Assembly: GCA_019722365.1 (NCBI GenBank)
Contig: JADFUC010000964.1
Span: forward strand, 947,799-1,011,798
Length of the DNA: 64,000 nucleotides
Source of the DNA: Lithospermum erythrorhizon
Taxonomy: Eukaryota > Streptophyta > Magnoliopsida > Boraginales > Boraginaceae
Direction of reading: 5' to 3'
Shown here: piece by piece, positions 25,897 to 38,029 of the stretch
Position numbering within the stretch: position 1 is the stretch's first letter
Layout of the letters: the number at the start of each line of letters is the position of its first letter
The notes under the pieces: generated by a model
Database searches by the model: none
What the model was told of the DNA's origin: nothing
What the model saw: the letters and a program-made list of their open reading frames with translations, nothing else
Translations under genes and position numbers: made by a program

Positions 25897-26848
25897 TTAA
25901 CTAGAGCAGCAACCATTTGTTTTTACAGATGTTACATCATCTCTATCCCCAATGTTTACAGTTTTCCCTTTAGGTAAAGCTGCAGGATCATCACCTACAT
26001 CAAGGGCCTTCTTGCTGACTACATGATAAATTTCTGCTAGCACTTCTGTGAAAGCATTTTCGACGTTCAAGTCTTCAAGCGCCGAAGTTTCCATGAAAAA
26101 TGTCCTCTCCCTTTCAGCAAATGCTTGTGCATTTTCCACAGGGACTGCGCGTAAATGGCGAAGATCTGCCTTGTTTCCCACAAGCATAACTACGATGTTT
26201 TGATCGGTATGATCTCGAAGCTCTTTCAACCATCTTTCTACGTTTTCGAATGTTATGTTTCGAGTTACATCATAAACCACTAATGCACCTACAGCTCCTC
26301 TGTAATAAGCACTTGTGATAGCACGGTACCTTTCAAGGACATCAATTATGAGACAATTTCTTCATTTTAGATCAAACACATAGCACTATCATGTCTAATA
26401 TGAATATATGATACAAAACAAAAATCAAGATCAGGGGTGAAAAAGATTTCAATAATACTTTATGTTACTTAACCAAAAAATATTTTGGCACCTAGATGCC
26501 AAAAAATGTTGAACGTCAAAATGTTCATTTGACGTTCGCCATATTAAAAAAAATTAAAATAGGACTCACATTTACATTGGATGTTGGAAAAAATAGAGAT
26601 TCAACACATGAAATAATAAATGTATCTTACCTTTCTTGACCAGCAGTGTCCCAAATTTGAGCCTTGACATACTTGTCATCAACACTGATCGTTCGGGTAC
26701 CGAATTCGACTCCAATGGTAGACTTGGATTGAAGGCTAAATTCGTTACGAGTGAAACGTGACAAAATGTTGGTTTTTCCGACGCCGGAATCTCCAATCAA
26801 TACCACTTTGAACAAATAATCATAGTCTTCATCTGCCCTGTAAGCCAT
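25897..26848 (-). CDS. RABA1: Rab GTPase, RABA1 (Rab11) class
   Basis: This small GTPase class works in trans-Golgi/recycling-endosome to plasma-membrane traffic (known for plant RabA). Two exons, 26848-26631 and 26329-25897, join at GAA AG|G with GT-AG borders to give 216 residues, the usual size. Visible motifs are the P-loop GDSGVGKT (19-26), WDTAGQE (66-72), NKAD (125-128), ETSAL (153-157) and a double-cysteine prenylation tail CCSS (213-216). The N-terminus [16 protein letters not shown] and the [12 protein letters not shown] helix are typical of plant RABA1, and the [14 protein letters not shown] tail is nearest to RABA1f in my judgement. No residue expected in the nucleotide pocket is missing. 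The single intron follows the switch II arginine and carries two hairpins. Confidence 0.97.
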
Positions 26849-28190
26849 GCTATATATATATGGATATGATAATAAGGTAAAAATGGTTTGGTAGGACCTT
26901 TTACTATTGGATATATTTGGGGCTTTTGTGTGATGGTTATTGTTCTATGTATGCAACATTCTATATTTGTGATGTTTTTGTTGTAATGTAGAACGTTGAA
27001 GATATTGATACAACTATACAAGGGGCAAAGAAGAAGTAATTATCAAAGGTTGGATTTTATTTTATGTTAGGATTATTGAAAGGCTAGGAATAAGTCTCCC
27101 TTCAATTTAGGACTTTAGGAGAGAGCCAGCCATGTTTAATTGAGTAATACTACGTGATAGTTAGGTGTGGATCGTCTGTATTGATTGGTAGGTTAGAATA
27201 CTAATTGGTCACATTGAATGAATTAGCCATTTCATGAAATGAATGATTTGATACCATAATGGTTAGTTTGTTTTGAATTGTTTTCATTAATTATATGAAA
27301 TTTATCTATCAACATTTCAAATCGTGTTCGTACCCTATAATTACTTAATCAATTAAATTAATTCAAAACAAATAACTTATTTGCAAATCATTTCCGTTGC
27401 TTTATCTTATGTTCATATATAGAAATAATAATGTATAGCCCATAATGCAATACATTGTGTTGGTATTATTATATATGAGGGGATGGTTAAATTTGCAACC
27501 ACTCATCCACTCTTTTCAATTTACGTATTCGTTTCTCTTAACATATTCGGAGTAGTATTTTCTAAATTAAGTACATTTTATAGTTGGTGAAAGAACACAA
27601 ATTGTATAAAATTGTATACATAACGTATTAAGTTTGGTTTAATCTATTAATTTTTCCAACTTGTGTAGAGTCTAGATAGTTTTTCGGTTCAAGTTATTCA
27701 ATTATGTGAAATAAGAAAATATGAAGACATAAAAAATATAAATGTTAGTTGGAAAAATTATTTTATGTAACAAATTGTTATTAGGCTCCATTAAATTCAA
27801 CGAGCTTCTTGCTAGTTGTTAATATGAAACAAGAAAAGGCATAAACATTATTTAGAGATTCGTGAAAGATGACATCGTTTGTATATAAATACTCAGTATT
27901 ATTTAGGGATACATGTAACTAGGTCGAACCATGGTACGTTTGAAGTTCGGTCCCCATTTTTTCGAAAGTACGTTCGATCCGGTCAGATTTTTGCAAACCT
28001 TAAATTTCAATGTTCGAGTTCGAGTTCGCATGTTTTTTTTGAGTTATTATTCGATCAGGATTTGGTCTGCATTTTAGCTTGGATTCGCGAAATAGGAGAA
28101 GCCTAATATATTCTTGGAATTAAAATACATAAGAATCGTTCAAAAACAGTTGGTGAGCCAGAACTACTTACATCAATAAGTTTCTGCCTG
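26849..28190. other. RABA1 upstream region and intergenic DNA
   Basis: No gene is seen. The promoter and leader of RABA1 should lie in the first part. A segment at about 27910-28080 rich in ttcg/cgaa motifs resembles compositionally the odd segments near 31.8-32.0 kb and 59.0-59.2 kb, and may be repeat debris. Confidence 0.4.
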
Positions 28191-28199
28191 ATTTACATA

Positions 28200-30885
28200 A
28201 GACTCGAAGGGTAATCTTCCCACGAGACATGGACTATCTACCGATGGATTACGATAGTCCTTTCTGAAGCTGAGATAACAAGCATGAGTAAGGTTTCATA
28301 TGCCGACACGTAGGATCCATCATGCTCGCCATGATGTGTACACGACCCAGGCTGCTTCCATGCAGCTTTGAGGAGCAAGTGTGTCAGTGATACATTTGGG
28401 CCCGGTAAAGGGCTATCCTTAGTACTTAGAACGAGGATGTATGCTTTATTATGCGGAGGGGAAGATGAGTTGTTAGTCGAGAGGCTGCAGATGCAGGTTC
28501 AGCCCGACAAGATGATTCTAGATCTCGATCCAGTTATGTATTACACTTTCGAATGAATGGGGCGGTGTCTTTGAGTGCGATGTGAAGTAAAAGATGCTTG
28601 TGGCCGACTCGACAACAAAAATTTGAAGTACATTGCGGCTGTCAGTGTAAAGGAAGCTTGTTGGATCAAGAAGTTCGTGAGTGAACTTGGAGTGGTACCT
28701 AGCATTGAGAACCCAGTACAACTACTATGCGTGACAAGTTGCAATTCCTCGAAACTAAGGAACCAAGAGCGCATGCTAGATCCAAGCATGTACTCGGGAA
28801 GCGCCATCCATTCGAGGACATAGCCGAAAAGAGGAGACATAGTCGTATGTAAAGTAGACAGGACAATAATTTGGTGCCAGCTGACCACAACCCAAATAAA
28901 AATAGGTAACATATGCACAATGCTAGATTGAGAAATGTATGTGGGTGGTGTTAGGTTGGTGGGAACACGTTTTATTATAATTGTTTGATTGTCAAGATAA
29001 TGTGTATGAATTTTCGACTTCTAAATTCATAGAATATATTTACTTGTTTATATATTTATGCACATATGCATCTTGATTGCCAACAATAAATTGATTCTGA
29101 CAATCTAAAGAGTTCTCTAAGAGGTCTTGGGATACATGATACGAGCAGAGATCTACAATAGGAAGCCTAGAAGCGATGAAGTTATTTGTCCTAGTTAGGT
29201 GTTCGATTGGAATCGAACACCAAATGACTAGCTCAATGTGATTGGTTGTACGATCACATTTCTTGGATATAAAAGGAGTCTGTTGTAATCAATCACACGA
29301 ATTAACATGTCGGAGTAGTTCGAGGTGTAGGATTTGGACATAGGCATACATGAGAAACTTAGAAGATAACATATAAATTGTCTAAGAAAAATTTTAGAAC
29401 TTTTTGGTTAAGTAAGTAGATTCTTAGACTGCGTGGCGGGATTTTTTGTTTCTGAGTAGTGTCTTTGTCTTGTCAAGCGTCTTCACGTAAAAGAAGACTA
29501 TAACGACAACTGTGTTGGGTATGCTTAAAATGTAAGGATGGAAAGACACGTAAATCATAGAGGATTAGTACAGCCAGGATATAATGGGTAGTTTTTCTGA
29601 TCTTGGTGGATTAATGAAGCGTGTGATGGTAAATCTCGGCTTGAGTCTTTGGATATCGCATTAATTCGTGAAACCCGAGGGAAACTACGATTCTGCCGAG
29701 TGTTTGGTAAGCAAATAATCTTACTTAGCTGTTGTTGGAAAACTTGATCACGAAGGAATCGTTGATACAAGTAATCATCCGAGGGCAAGTGGGAGTGTTA
29801 GAAATATGAGATATTTGAAATAGTGTCCAGTTGAACAATTCGATTGTACAACCGATTTACTCATTTAAGTTTAAGTTCGTATATACGTTCGATTATGTAG
29901 TAATGTTCGTATTAGGATACTCGAGATGACATTTTGGGATGTGCAGGTCATTTCGCTAATCAATGCCTAATCCTTAATGCTAGGTTATCATTATTTAGTA
30001 CATGACTTTGTCAATCGGGCTGAATTTCTAACTACAATAATGAGTCATTTTTTGATTCTCTTCGAGGTTTAAAATGGAACTATGTAAGAGCATTGGGATA
30101 ATTGTGGAATTGTACATGTTAATTATGGGAAGAAAACTTTCGAATTTTTTTAGTGGCTTGATATTTGAATATTCTACTTAGATTGTTATGTCTTCGTTTA
30201 GGAATAAGAAGTGAGAAAATTCTAGAACAACTTTCCCAACTTCAAAGTAGTCAGCTGAAGTGGGTGTAGGAAATAGAAATTGTAAATTGTCCTAAAAAGC
30301 GTAATTACAGAATATACTTTACTTGAATTTACTGCGATGCACTTTATTTTAGGGATAAAAATTGAGAAAGTGCAGAACCACATGTATTTGTTTTTGAGTC
30401 ATTATTTTATCATAAAAGGAGGTGGTAAGAGTTTTTGCTAAACACTTCACAAAGCCTAAAAAGTGAGGGATTTTTGAACCCTATAAATAGGAAAAATAAC
30501 TTTCGTGAAGAGAAAATTCTTCATTCGACTTTGATAGTCGGCTTTTTGTGAAAAGAAAAAAAGCTCTCTCTAATTTCTATTTTTGGTCGACTAGTGATTG
30601 GAAGAATTCATTGATTTTTATGCTTTAAACATAAGTCTTAGTTAGGTATTTTAAAGGGGTTTAGTGAAACCTCCACGAGGGACTTGTTATTTCGTTGGTG
30701 TGGAGCGATCTTAGGCGTTAAACTTTGGATATAGTGGGTCTTAATGCGATATTGATGCTCTTTATTCGGAGAAGAGCGATACGCATATTTTTTGTCTCTT
30801 TAATTATTGCCTAATTGGTAGTGATGAAGAGATTTGTATCCAAATAGTATCGCTAGAATATTATTTATACGTTAAGCCTTAAACA
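28200..30885 (+). mobile_element. Ty1/copia retrotransposon, 3' remnant with LTR
   Basis: Translating the region in shifting frames gives decayed copia reverse transcriptase C-terminus and RNase H. Recognisable pieces include FGPGKG (near 28390), EACWIKKFVSELGVVPS (28650-28700) and short stretches around 28760-28830. Many frame changes and stops show it is inactive. A purine-rich tract gggcaagtgggag (about 29784-29796) directly precedes tgttagaaatatgag, the classic junction with the 3' LTR, which then runs to roughly 30.88 kb. It contains ctataaatagg (near 30481), a likely LTR TATA box. No 5' LTR, gag or integrase is found, so the element is 5'-truncated. The LTR end is approximate. Confidence 0.8.
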
Positions 30886-30889
30886 ATGA

Positions 30890-31600
30890 CTTCTTTTGTT
30901 GATGAACAATAACAAAGGTTTCCATTTTGACGACCCTGAATCCCAGGACCTTTAGGTATAACATAGGATATGCGATTATTGAAAAGTTGATTTGGCTTGA
31001 TGGTGAGGTCGAATTTGGAAAGTGGTGAGCTTGATTTGGGTGGTGGTGATGGTGGTTATGGTGGGGGTACACATGGGTGTTGAGGCGTGTTGGGAAGTGA
31101 TGATGGGGGAAGGATGTTGATGTAAATTTTTCTTTTTGTGAGGATCGATGAGAAGGGGTGAGGGTAGTTGATGCGGCTTTGTAAGGAGGGGGGACGAAGT
31201 CATCGGAGGAGGTAGGGGATGAAGTCATCGGAAGTGGTGGTGGGAAATTAGAGGGGTGGGGTGTTTTCTTTTTTAAATTAAAGAACTCCCGCATTATTTT
31301 AAAATATTTTAAAATGTCTTCCTATTTTTTAAGTGTGATGTGTAAGGAAGTTATAAGTAGGGGTTAAATAGTTAGTTCACATTTTTGTAATGAATTTATA
31401 TCTCATTAAATGTGAAAAATATTATTGAGGGAGCTTTGAGAGCCAGAAGATGAATTGTATAGGGGTATTTGAGGCAAGGGAAAATAGTTTGAAGCGAGCA
31501 GACAGAAAAATGGTTTAAAGGCGAAATCAGAGCCGAAATTGTAAGCTTGAGGAGGTAAATTAAAATAGCGTATAGTATAGAGAGCGAATGGAAAATTAAC
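30890..31600. mobile_element. Inverted-repeat element family, copy 2 (partial)
   Basis: A G-rich block (31010-31262) is followed by an AT-rich arm (31265-31500) closely related to the right arm of the element at 2.26-3.39 kb. Shared pieces include tcctattttttaagtgt, ggaagttata, taatgaatttatat and aaaatagtttgaa. A tail gtatagagagcgaatgg at about 31577 is also shared. The left arm is not clear, so this copy may be truncated. Minus-strand frames through it (30872-31294) come from the skewed composition, not from a gene. Confidence 0.5.
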
Positions 31601-31688
31601 CTTATATAAATAGAGAATAGGTTTTGTATAGAATTAGTATTATAATAATGATATAATAATATGTTATGAATTGCCAAGTAGTAACAAT

Positions 31689-31760
31689 TCCGTTGTAGTC
31701 TAGTTGGTTAGGATACTCGGCTCTCACCCGAGAGACCCGGGTTCAAGTCCCGGCAACGGA
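31689..31760 (+). tRNA. tRNA-Glu (anticodon CUC)
   Basis: The 72-nt gene starts tccgttg and ends caacgga, a perfect 7-bp acceptor stem. The anticodon arm is ctcgg-ctCTCac-ccgag, giving anticodon CUC. The A-box (tagtctagttgg) and B-box (ggttcaagtcc) are intact and no intron is present. CAA motifs precede the gene (gtaacaat), as is common for plant tRNA genes. Confidence 0.97.
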
Positions 31761-31764
31761 AATG

Positions 31765-31770
31765 TTTTTT
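31765..31770 (+). terminator. Pol III terminator of tRNA-Glu
   Basis: A run of six T residues begins four bases after the tRNA 3' end, as expected for RNA polymerase III termination. Confidence 0.9.
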
Positions 31771-34700
31771 ATTTTATTTTTACCATTTTCGTTCTTTCAT
31801 TTCTCTTTCCACCGAAGACTTTTGAACGAGTCAAAATGAATCGAATCCATGTTTGATTTAACTAGTGTTGATCTTTTCGAGTACTGGGTTTGAATCGACA
31901 AGTTAACTGGAACCCTAAAAATATATCCTAACTCGATTCTAAACAAATATTAGAAAAAAAAAAAAAAATTGAATCAAAACTTCGTTCGGTTTAAAAGTTA
32001 TAGGTACCTGACCCGGCTCCAAAATTTTCATTAAATGTATGCTATTCAAATGTTCATATTACATTCTCCAATAATAATTATAGCATAATATTCTAGGATT
32101 CAAATTACCATTCACTAGTTCCGTTGGATTATAGATTAATAAACATTATTATTAATTTAATAAGTAGGTATAATATTTGTCATGTACTCATGTAGTTCAT
32201 TTGTTAGTTTTGATTTAAAATAGATCGAGACAAAATAAACGTTTGAGTCTCTTTGTGAACCATCAAATAGAGTTTTCGAGTCAATTGAGTCTAATTTTTT
32301 CTGGAGCCTTTGATTCAATTCAGACTTGATAAAAGAACTATTTCTTCGTAGCAAATAAGGTTATACGTACCATTATTTCTTCGGCACTGTGAGGAGATAA
32401 TCACAAGAGCCTATGTTAATAATTAATGTTGGCATATCCAGTAATAGTTATAAAGAAATCAAGTGAACTGCACTTATATAATTAAATAGGATTGTGTGAG
32501 GAAGTGAGATTTGTTTGTCTGATTAAAAAATCAGCTTTACTTTTTACAATTTCTTTTTTCTTGCTTTCTACGCCTTGTTAAATTCTTTTCTTTTTCTTTC
32601 TTTTCACTACTTTATCTCGTTTATCAATTATTCAATTCCTTGTTGCCTATCTCATTTGGACGCATTTTCACCAGTATGCAACCCACTATCTAAATTCCTG
32701 AATATATTTATGAAATTTGATTGTCTTTAAATTAATTTCAACAGGTATGCCTGGAATTTGATGATGTTGTTTGATATAGTATTTTCTATAAATCGGATTG
32801 TGGTTCTTCTCAAATTGGGTTATAAGTAACATGTAAAAATCGCTTTTATAAGCTAAATCCTTAACCCCGTTCATTAATTAATGTTACTTTAATGGTTGCT
32901 TATTATTGTTTATTATTGATTGGATGATTAATTCTTTGTATGAATTCGACCGGATAATGTTGAATTACAGTTTATAATGTTTAATTTTTATAATTTTGAC
33001 CATCTATGTCTGGGTTATATTTTGATTTTTTTGGATTATATTTCAATTTTTTGGAATTGGGTATAGTATTTTCCTTTCGGTATATTTGAGGGTTGTGATT
33101 TTAAATTTTGTTGTGTTATTGTAATTGTATTTTATTACCAGTTAATATAAATTCAGTGGTAGTGGTTGTTGGATTCCTCATTTTTCATTATGATGTGGAA
33201 AATTACTCATATCATTTTTTGTTTTAAAAACGTTGGATATCATATACTATATATATTCATTAATCTTTGATGAAAGTCCAAAATGCGATTATGCGAAGAG
33301 TAAGAAAGTAAAGCATGACAAAGATGAGAGTAAAAGGTAAGAAGTTGAATCATTTATGGTTATATTTTGAAGTCAAAATGTTTGTGTCGGAGTTTATATA
33401 TAAAAGTATATAGAAACTATAACTATGATGATGTACTTTTATCTTTTTGAAAATTTCTATTCTTATGTTTTCATTTACCAAATATGTGGTATGAAACTTA
33501 TTTTTCTTCTAAATCTGTATTATGGTTTAAGTTAATACTCTATTAGTAAGAAATTCAGTATGTTAAATTATATAGTATTGCTATATTTTAAGAATTCTCA
33601 TGTCTTATAAGTTATAACTAGTGTGATTTATATGCATTAGATTATAGAGATATTGTTTCCATATATGAGAGATTTCTTCTTATGATTCACGATAGGTAAA
33701 GAATGCTAAAAACTAATAAAATATTGTCTAATAAAGTGATGATGAAAATGAAGCAATGATTTTCGACTATTCTAGCGAAGAAAGACCTAAATCATGCTGA
33801 TAGATTGTTTTAGCGGGAAAGATTTTTCCTTCAATCTTTATATGAATGTAATTAGCTACGTTAAATTTTTCATGGGTACATTTGTTAGCTACTATTATTT
33901 GTAGTGGCTTTCTTAATCTGTTCCATGTTTAGCTCTCTAGATGCAAAATCAGGATATTGATAGCTTAGGCTAACAGAGGAAACAAAGTTACTAACAACTT
34001 ATAGTTGCCTTGATTTCTGCTGGAGCTATTGGCTTAATATGGTATCCGCAAAATCTCTATCAATCCAGGTGAAACAATAGGGAATTCTGCAAAAAATGCT
34101 TCTAGATACGAGTGAAACAAGGGAAGAAGGTTGTAGCTCAGACAAATGAAATCATATTATGGTGGTGATCTTTTGCAACTATAATGTCATGAAGCTATGA
34201 ATTATGTATTTTGACGGCTATATCATCTCTACAATACTTTCAAACTACTCATTGTATTAAAGGCAGTTTCTAACAAACTCTTATGCTCATAATATTTGGC
34301 GACGTGCGTCGTTGAGTTAAAATTGCGTATGGTAGAAGTTAGTCCAATAAAGGTATTAAATAGAACATAAATGCCATGCGTCGTTTAAGCAGACATTTCA
34401 ACTAGTACATAAATTAAAATTAAAGTAGATAGAAGTTCAATTCCGTCTAGTCCATGTTACAAAATTTGAATGACAACCATGCTAATTAATCGCCTAATTG
34501 GGCGAGTTCTATTCGTGCGTTTAAAGAATGATTTAAGCAGCGTGCTTAATAAGTGAATACTTATCATTGTACATATTGCATATTTATCATTTCTAATAAA
34601 ATCGTTTTCCTCGAACAAATAAGTAGGGCTGCTGAACAAGCTTGTATTAAGTCAAGGTTAGTTGAGTCTTCCTTAAATTAATAATTAAAATCATTTTTAG

Positions 34701-35500
34701 GGTGGTGGACTGCAGGACTGGTGGGGGAGTAGTATAGGACAAATCTATAGTTGTTGAACTTTTAGCTTTAAAATTTAAAATGAATACCCAATTAATAATT
34801 AAAATGAATATTTAATATTGAAATCCTGAATTCGTATTCATAACTCACGAAGTGTCAGGACTAATAAAATCATTTTTAGATGTCGTGAACAATCGAATAT
34901 ACATGTCATTTCTAGTGTTTTTTATTCGATAATGTTGATTGTAGTCTCAAATAATGGAAAAAAATTTTATAAGGAAAGTACATGGAAGTTTAATATGTGT
35001 GAAGTTGTTTTCATCAATCGAAAGATTAAATGGTTGAATAGATGTAAAACTATTGGTTCACAGGTGGAGGCGATCGATTCCATTGTTGCTACTGCTGTTT
35101 TCGTGCCTATGATGAAAGAAAGTGCATCCCTGACTTTGTATTTGGAAGACGTGAGAAGAGCAGATTGTCACCTCCCGTCATATTTTTAATATAACAAATT
35201 TGATTTGTATATGACTATATGCTACTCATTAATCTTAATTTTGATTAGTGATAATATTTGTTTGATAATATAGAAGATTATTTATTCAAAAGAAAAAAGA
35301 ATAAAAGTGAACGTCTTTATTTATTTTATTAAAAATTTAAAATTAGATGGTGATCTAAGGATTAAACCACAATGCAATGTACAAAGCATATTGTACCACC
35401 AAGTTGGACAATATGTAGCCAGTAGAACGTTTAATATATGTACTCATTAAAAAATCAACAATAAGACAGTAGTTGAATTAAGAAAGACTGAGGGAGTGTT
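31771..35500. other. Gene-poor stretch with possible gene fragments
   Basis: No complete gene is seen. Three short coding-looking pieces occur on the plus strand at about 33283-33338 (lysine-rich, ending at a good donor ag|gtaaga), 33736-33801 (acidic, ending at TGA) and 34006-34071 (ending at TGA). They do not join into a recognisable protein and may be debris. The frame at 34932-35189 has no recognised domain. Confidence 0.35.
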
Positions 35501-35609
35501 AAGAAATATCTCCACTAGTCTATATAATGAAATCAAGGTTTGATACTATTGTATCCACTATTATCCGATCTTAAATCTTGTTTCAAACAGTATTATTTTG
35601 AGATCAAAG

Positions 35610-36202
35610 ATGGAGGATAACTCATCACTCAAAGAGAAATTGATAAGACGTTGTTCCACGATCAGCGGCCAAGACTACCATTCATTAGCCGGTGGCGATG
35701 AAGGCTGTGGATGCAAGCCGTTGGGGTTCCTCTTGGCCCTCCCTTTTGCACTCATCCTTCTTGTGGTTGCTCTAATTGGTGCTGTTATGTGGGCTGTTAT
35801 GTGAGTTCTTTTCTAATTATCACGCTTAATTATTGTCAAACTCAATTACTCGAGCTGTTCGCTCCAGACCCTCTACCTATTTTAAGAGCCTAATTCCATG
35901 CTAGTAATATATGTTTATATTGTGTTGTTACATTTTATACGAGTATATGTCACAAAATATGAAATACAATTAAGACGAAGAGAATAGAACCAATAGATCG
36001 GAACATTATGAAACAATTTCTTCATTTTCTTAATAGTCCGTATTATTTTGTTTCTAATGTTTGCAGGAGTCTTCTAGCTTGTATACTGCCATGTTTTGCT
36101 CCATGTATAGCAGTCATCGACTTCGTTCTAGAGCTAGCATTGGGGATGATTGCTGCTCCTGTTTTCGTCATAATTATTATAATGGCAGCCATGCCTTGTT
36201 AG
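35610..36202 (+). CDS. TAXIMIN-like membrane/peptide protein, long N-terminus
   Basis: Two exons, 35610-35800 and 36067-36202, join at AT|G with GT-AG borders to give 108 residues. The C-terminal 75 residues follow the TAXIMIN pattern: a cysteine pair, then KPLGFLLALPFA, a hydrophobic helix with a conserved Trp (IGAVMWAVM), the intron, a Cys/Pro motif (LLACILPCFAPC), ELALGMIAAP, and a terminal PC. TAXIMINs are small conserved plant proteins proposed as signalling peptides; family members modulate lateral-organ fusion and specialised metabolism. Unlike the roughly 70-75-residue norm, this one has about 33 extra hydrophilic residues in front (LKEKLIRRCSTISGQDYHSL) and a divergent tail (no Trp-Phe-Thr before PC). 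A TATA-like tctatataatg lies near 35518. The canonical relative lies 1.1 kb downstream on the other strand. Confidence 0.82.
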
Positions 36203-37337
36203 TCATATTTTGGCCTCCTTTTGTATTTGTTATCTTTCCTAAGTGCAGAATTGTTTGTTCTTCAATCTTCATAATGTTGGAGTGTTGATTTGTTTGGCCT
36301 CTTTCCCCTTTAAATTTGCCACTTCAATTGTTGTAACCATCTTAAGATAATTTTTTTAAATGAAACTCTGAAGTTAAAACTGCAATTTGAACTTATTCTC
36401 CGATGAAGGAAAGTGGGGAGAAGAGTATAATAGAACTGTTGAGCGGTGAGTGAAATTTTTATTTATCAACCAACTCATTCGACAAATGAGTATTATATAT
36501 AAGGTCGATAATGTTCGACTCAAACAGTTCGACTCAATGTACCGCAAATTAAAACGGCATCACATAATTTTTTTAAATTCGATCAAGATGAATCGAAACT
36601 CCACTAATAAAGCCGGTCAAAGAACAAACGAAGGGCTTGCAGGCGAAGCCAAAATTTACAGAGTGGACTACTACATCAATTTTTCATACAAATATACTTA
36701 TAATTCTCTTATACTCCCTCAATTTCAATTTAATTTAGAAGTTTATTTTCAATAAATGGTTAAACTACTATATTCCCTCTAATTCGACTCAATGAAGCAT
36801 AGAGTAGGTTGACTATCAACTTCTTATCAATGATCAAGTTTCAAATTGAATGTTTATTAATCCTGACCATCCGCTAAATTATTTATCCATATTAATTATC
36901 AACACAAACGTACTGTTACAACACCATGTAATAGGTAAAGGATTACATGATTTACCCTATAACCAACTTACATAGTTACCTAAATATATATTTTGCAAAT
37001 CACCAATACAAGAGCCAGATACACATGTTATTATGCTTGTTCATCATTAGCATCACATGATGTAATTAATAATTCCTACTTATTTTACTTATCAAGGACT
37101 AATATAATCCCGAATAAGTTGCAAGTTGCAAGTTGCAACAAATAATACAGTTGATCTTAACCTAAATGCTGAGAAAGGTATATTTGAACAAATTAACGAA
37201 ATACCAAAGAAGATATCTAAATACCAAAATCAAATAAGTATCCATTTAAGCACCCTGGTGATCAAGCAAACTATGATCTAGGAGAATAACGTTAATAATT
37301 TCCATGATCTACATAAATTAAGAAATAAAAAAATAAT
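36203..37337. other. Spacer between convergent TAXIMIN genes
   Basis: This holds both 3' flanks. A Stowaway-like terminus (ctccctcaatttcaattta, near 36714) may pair with an inverted match (taaattgggatggag, near 37789) inside the intron of the minus-strand gene. At about 1.1 kb this pairing is speculative. No further gene is seen. Confidence 0.35.
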
Positions 37338-38029
37338 TTAACAAGGAATTTGCTCAGTGAACCACACCATAACTGAGAATGGTGCCTTAATCAAAGCGAT
37401 TGCTATTTCTACGAGGGCAGTCACGCATATACAGCAGGGACACAAGCAACTCAATGTTATCCTGCATCATCAAAATTATATCTTTTTCATCAATAATTAT
37501 TTTCAATTTTCATGTACCAATATAAAAGTGAAGGAGATAAAATTTATGAATAATACCTAATAATCTTCGCCGTTTGATTTCTTGATAAATTGTATCGAAA
37601 TTTTATCTTTCGCTTTTATTTGATCGTATAAGAGAGAGGAATTGATATAAACTTTTATAAAGCCCGATGCTTTTCTTATTAAGTATTTTTATTTTCGCAA
37701 TTAATTAAAATATTTTTTGATAAAAGTATATTTTAAGATATATTAATAATATTAATCAATGTACAATAAAATCACTTTTTTATCGAAGTAAATTGGGATG
37801 GAGCAACATACAAATAATTAAGTTTAAAATTTAAGAGGATAACTATCAAAATTTTAAAGTAGACAATCTTCTTGATATAGAGAAAACTTAAGGCACGTCA
37901 TTGAAAACGGATTAAATTTTTAGAGAAAACTAACCCAACGATCCAAATAACGATGCCAACCAGGGAGAGGAGGAGGCAGACGAAGGCGAAGGGAAGCCCC
38001 AAAAGAAAACCAAGAGGCCTGCATTCCAT
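37338..38029 (-). CDS. TAX: Canonical TAXIMIN signalling-peptide family protein
   Basis: Two exons too short to stand out alone, 38029-37935 and 37461-37338, join at GG|G with GT-AG borders (gttagt donor, atgcag acceptor) to give 72 residues. The protein starts [16 protein letters not shown], continues with a hydrophobic helix ending IVIWIVG, then after the intron LSCLCPCC, a second hydrophobic stretch ([15 protein letters not shown]) and the terminal WFTEQIPC. These blocks, the length and the ending match the TAXIMIN family closely. An in-frame TGA lies just upstream of the ATG, fixing the start. The intron has the same phase and place as in the neighbouring TAXIMIN-like gene, which supports common descent. 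Whether the mature form is secreted or membrane-bound cannot be told from sequence. Confidence 0.92.

Noticed and set aside
30872..31294. 140-residue His/Pro/Thr-rich minus-strand frame
   Set aside because: It is a low-complexity frame across the G-rich repeat core, ending in unrelated LTR-flank sequence.
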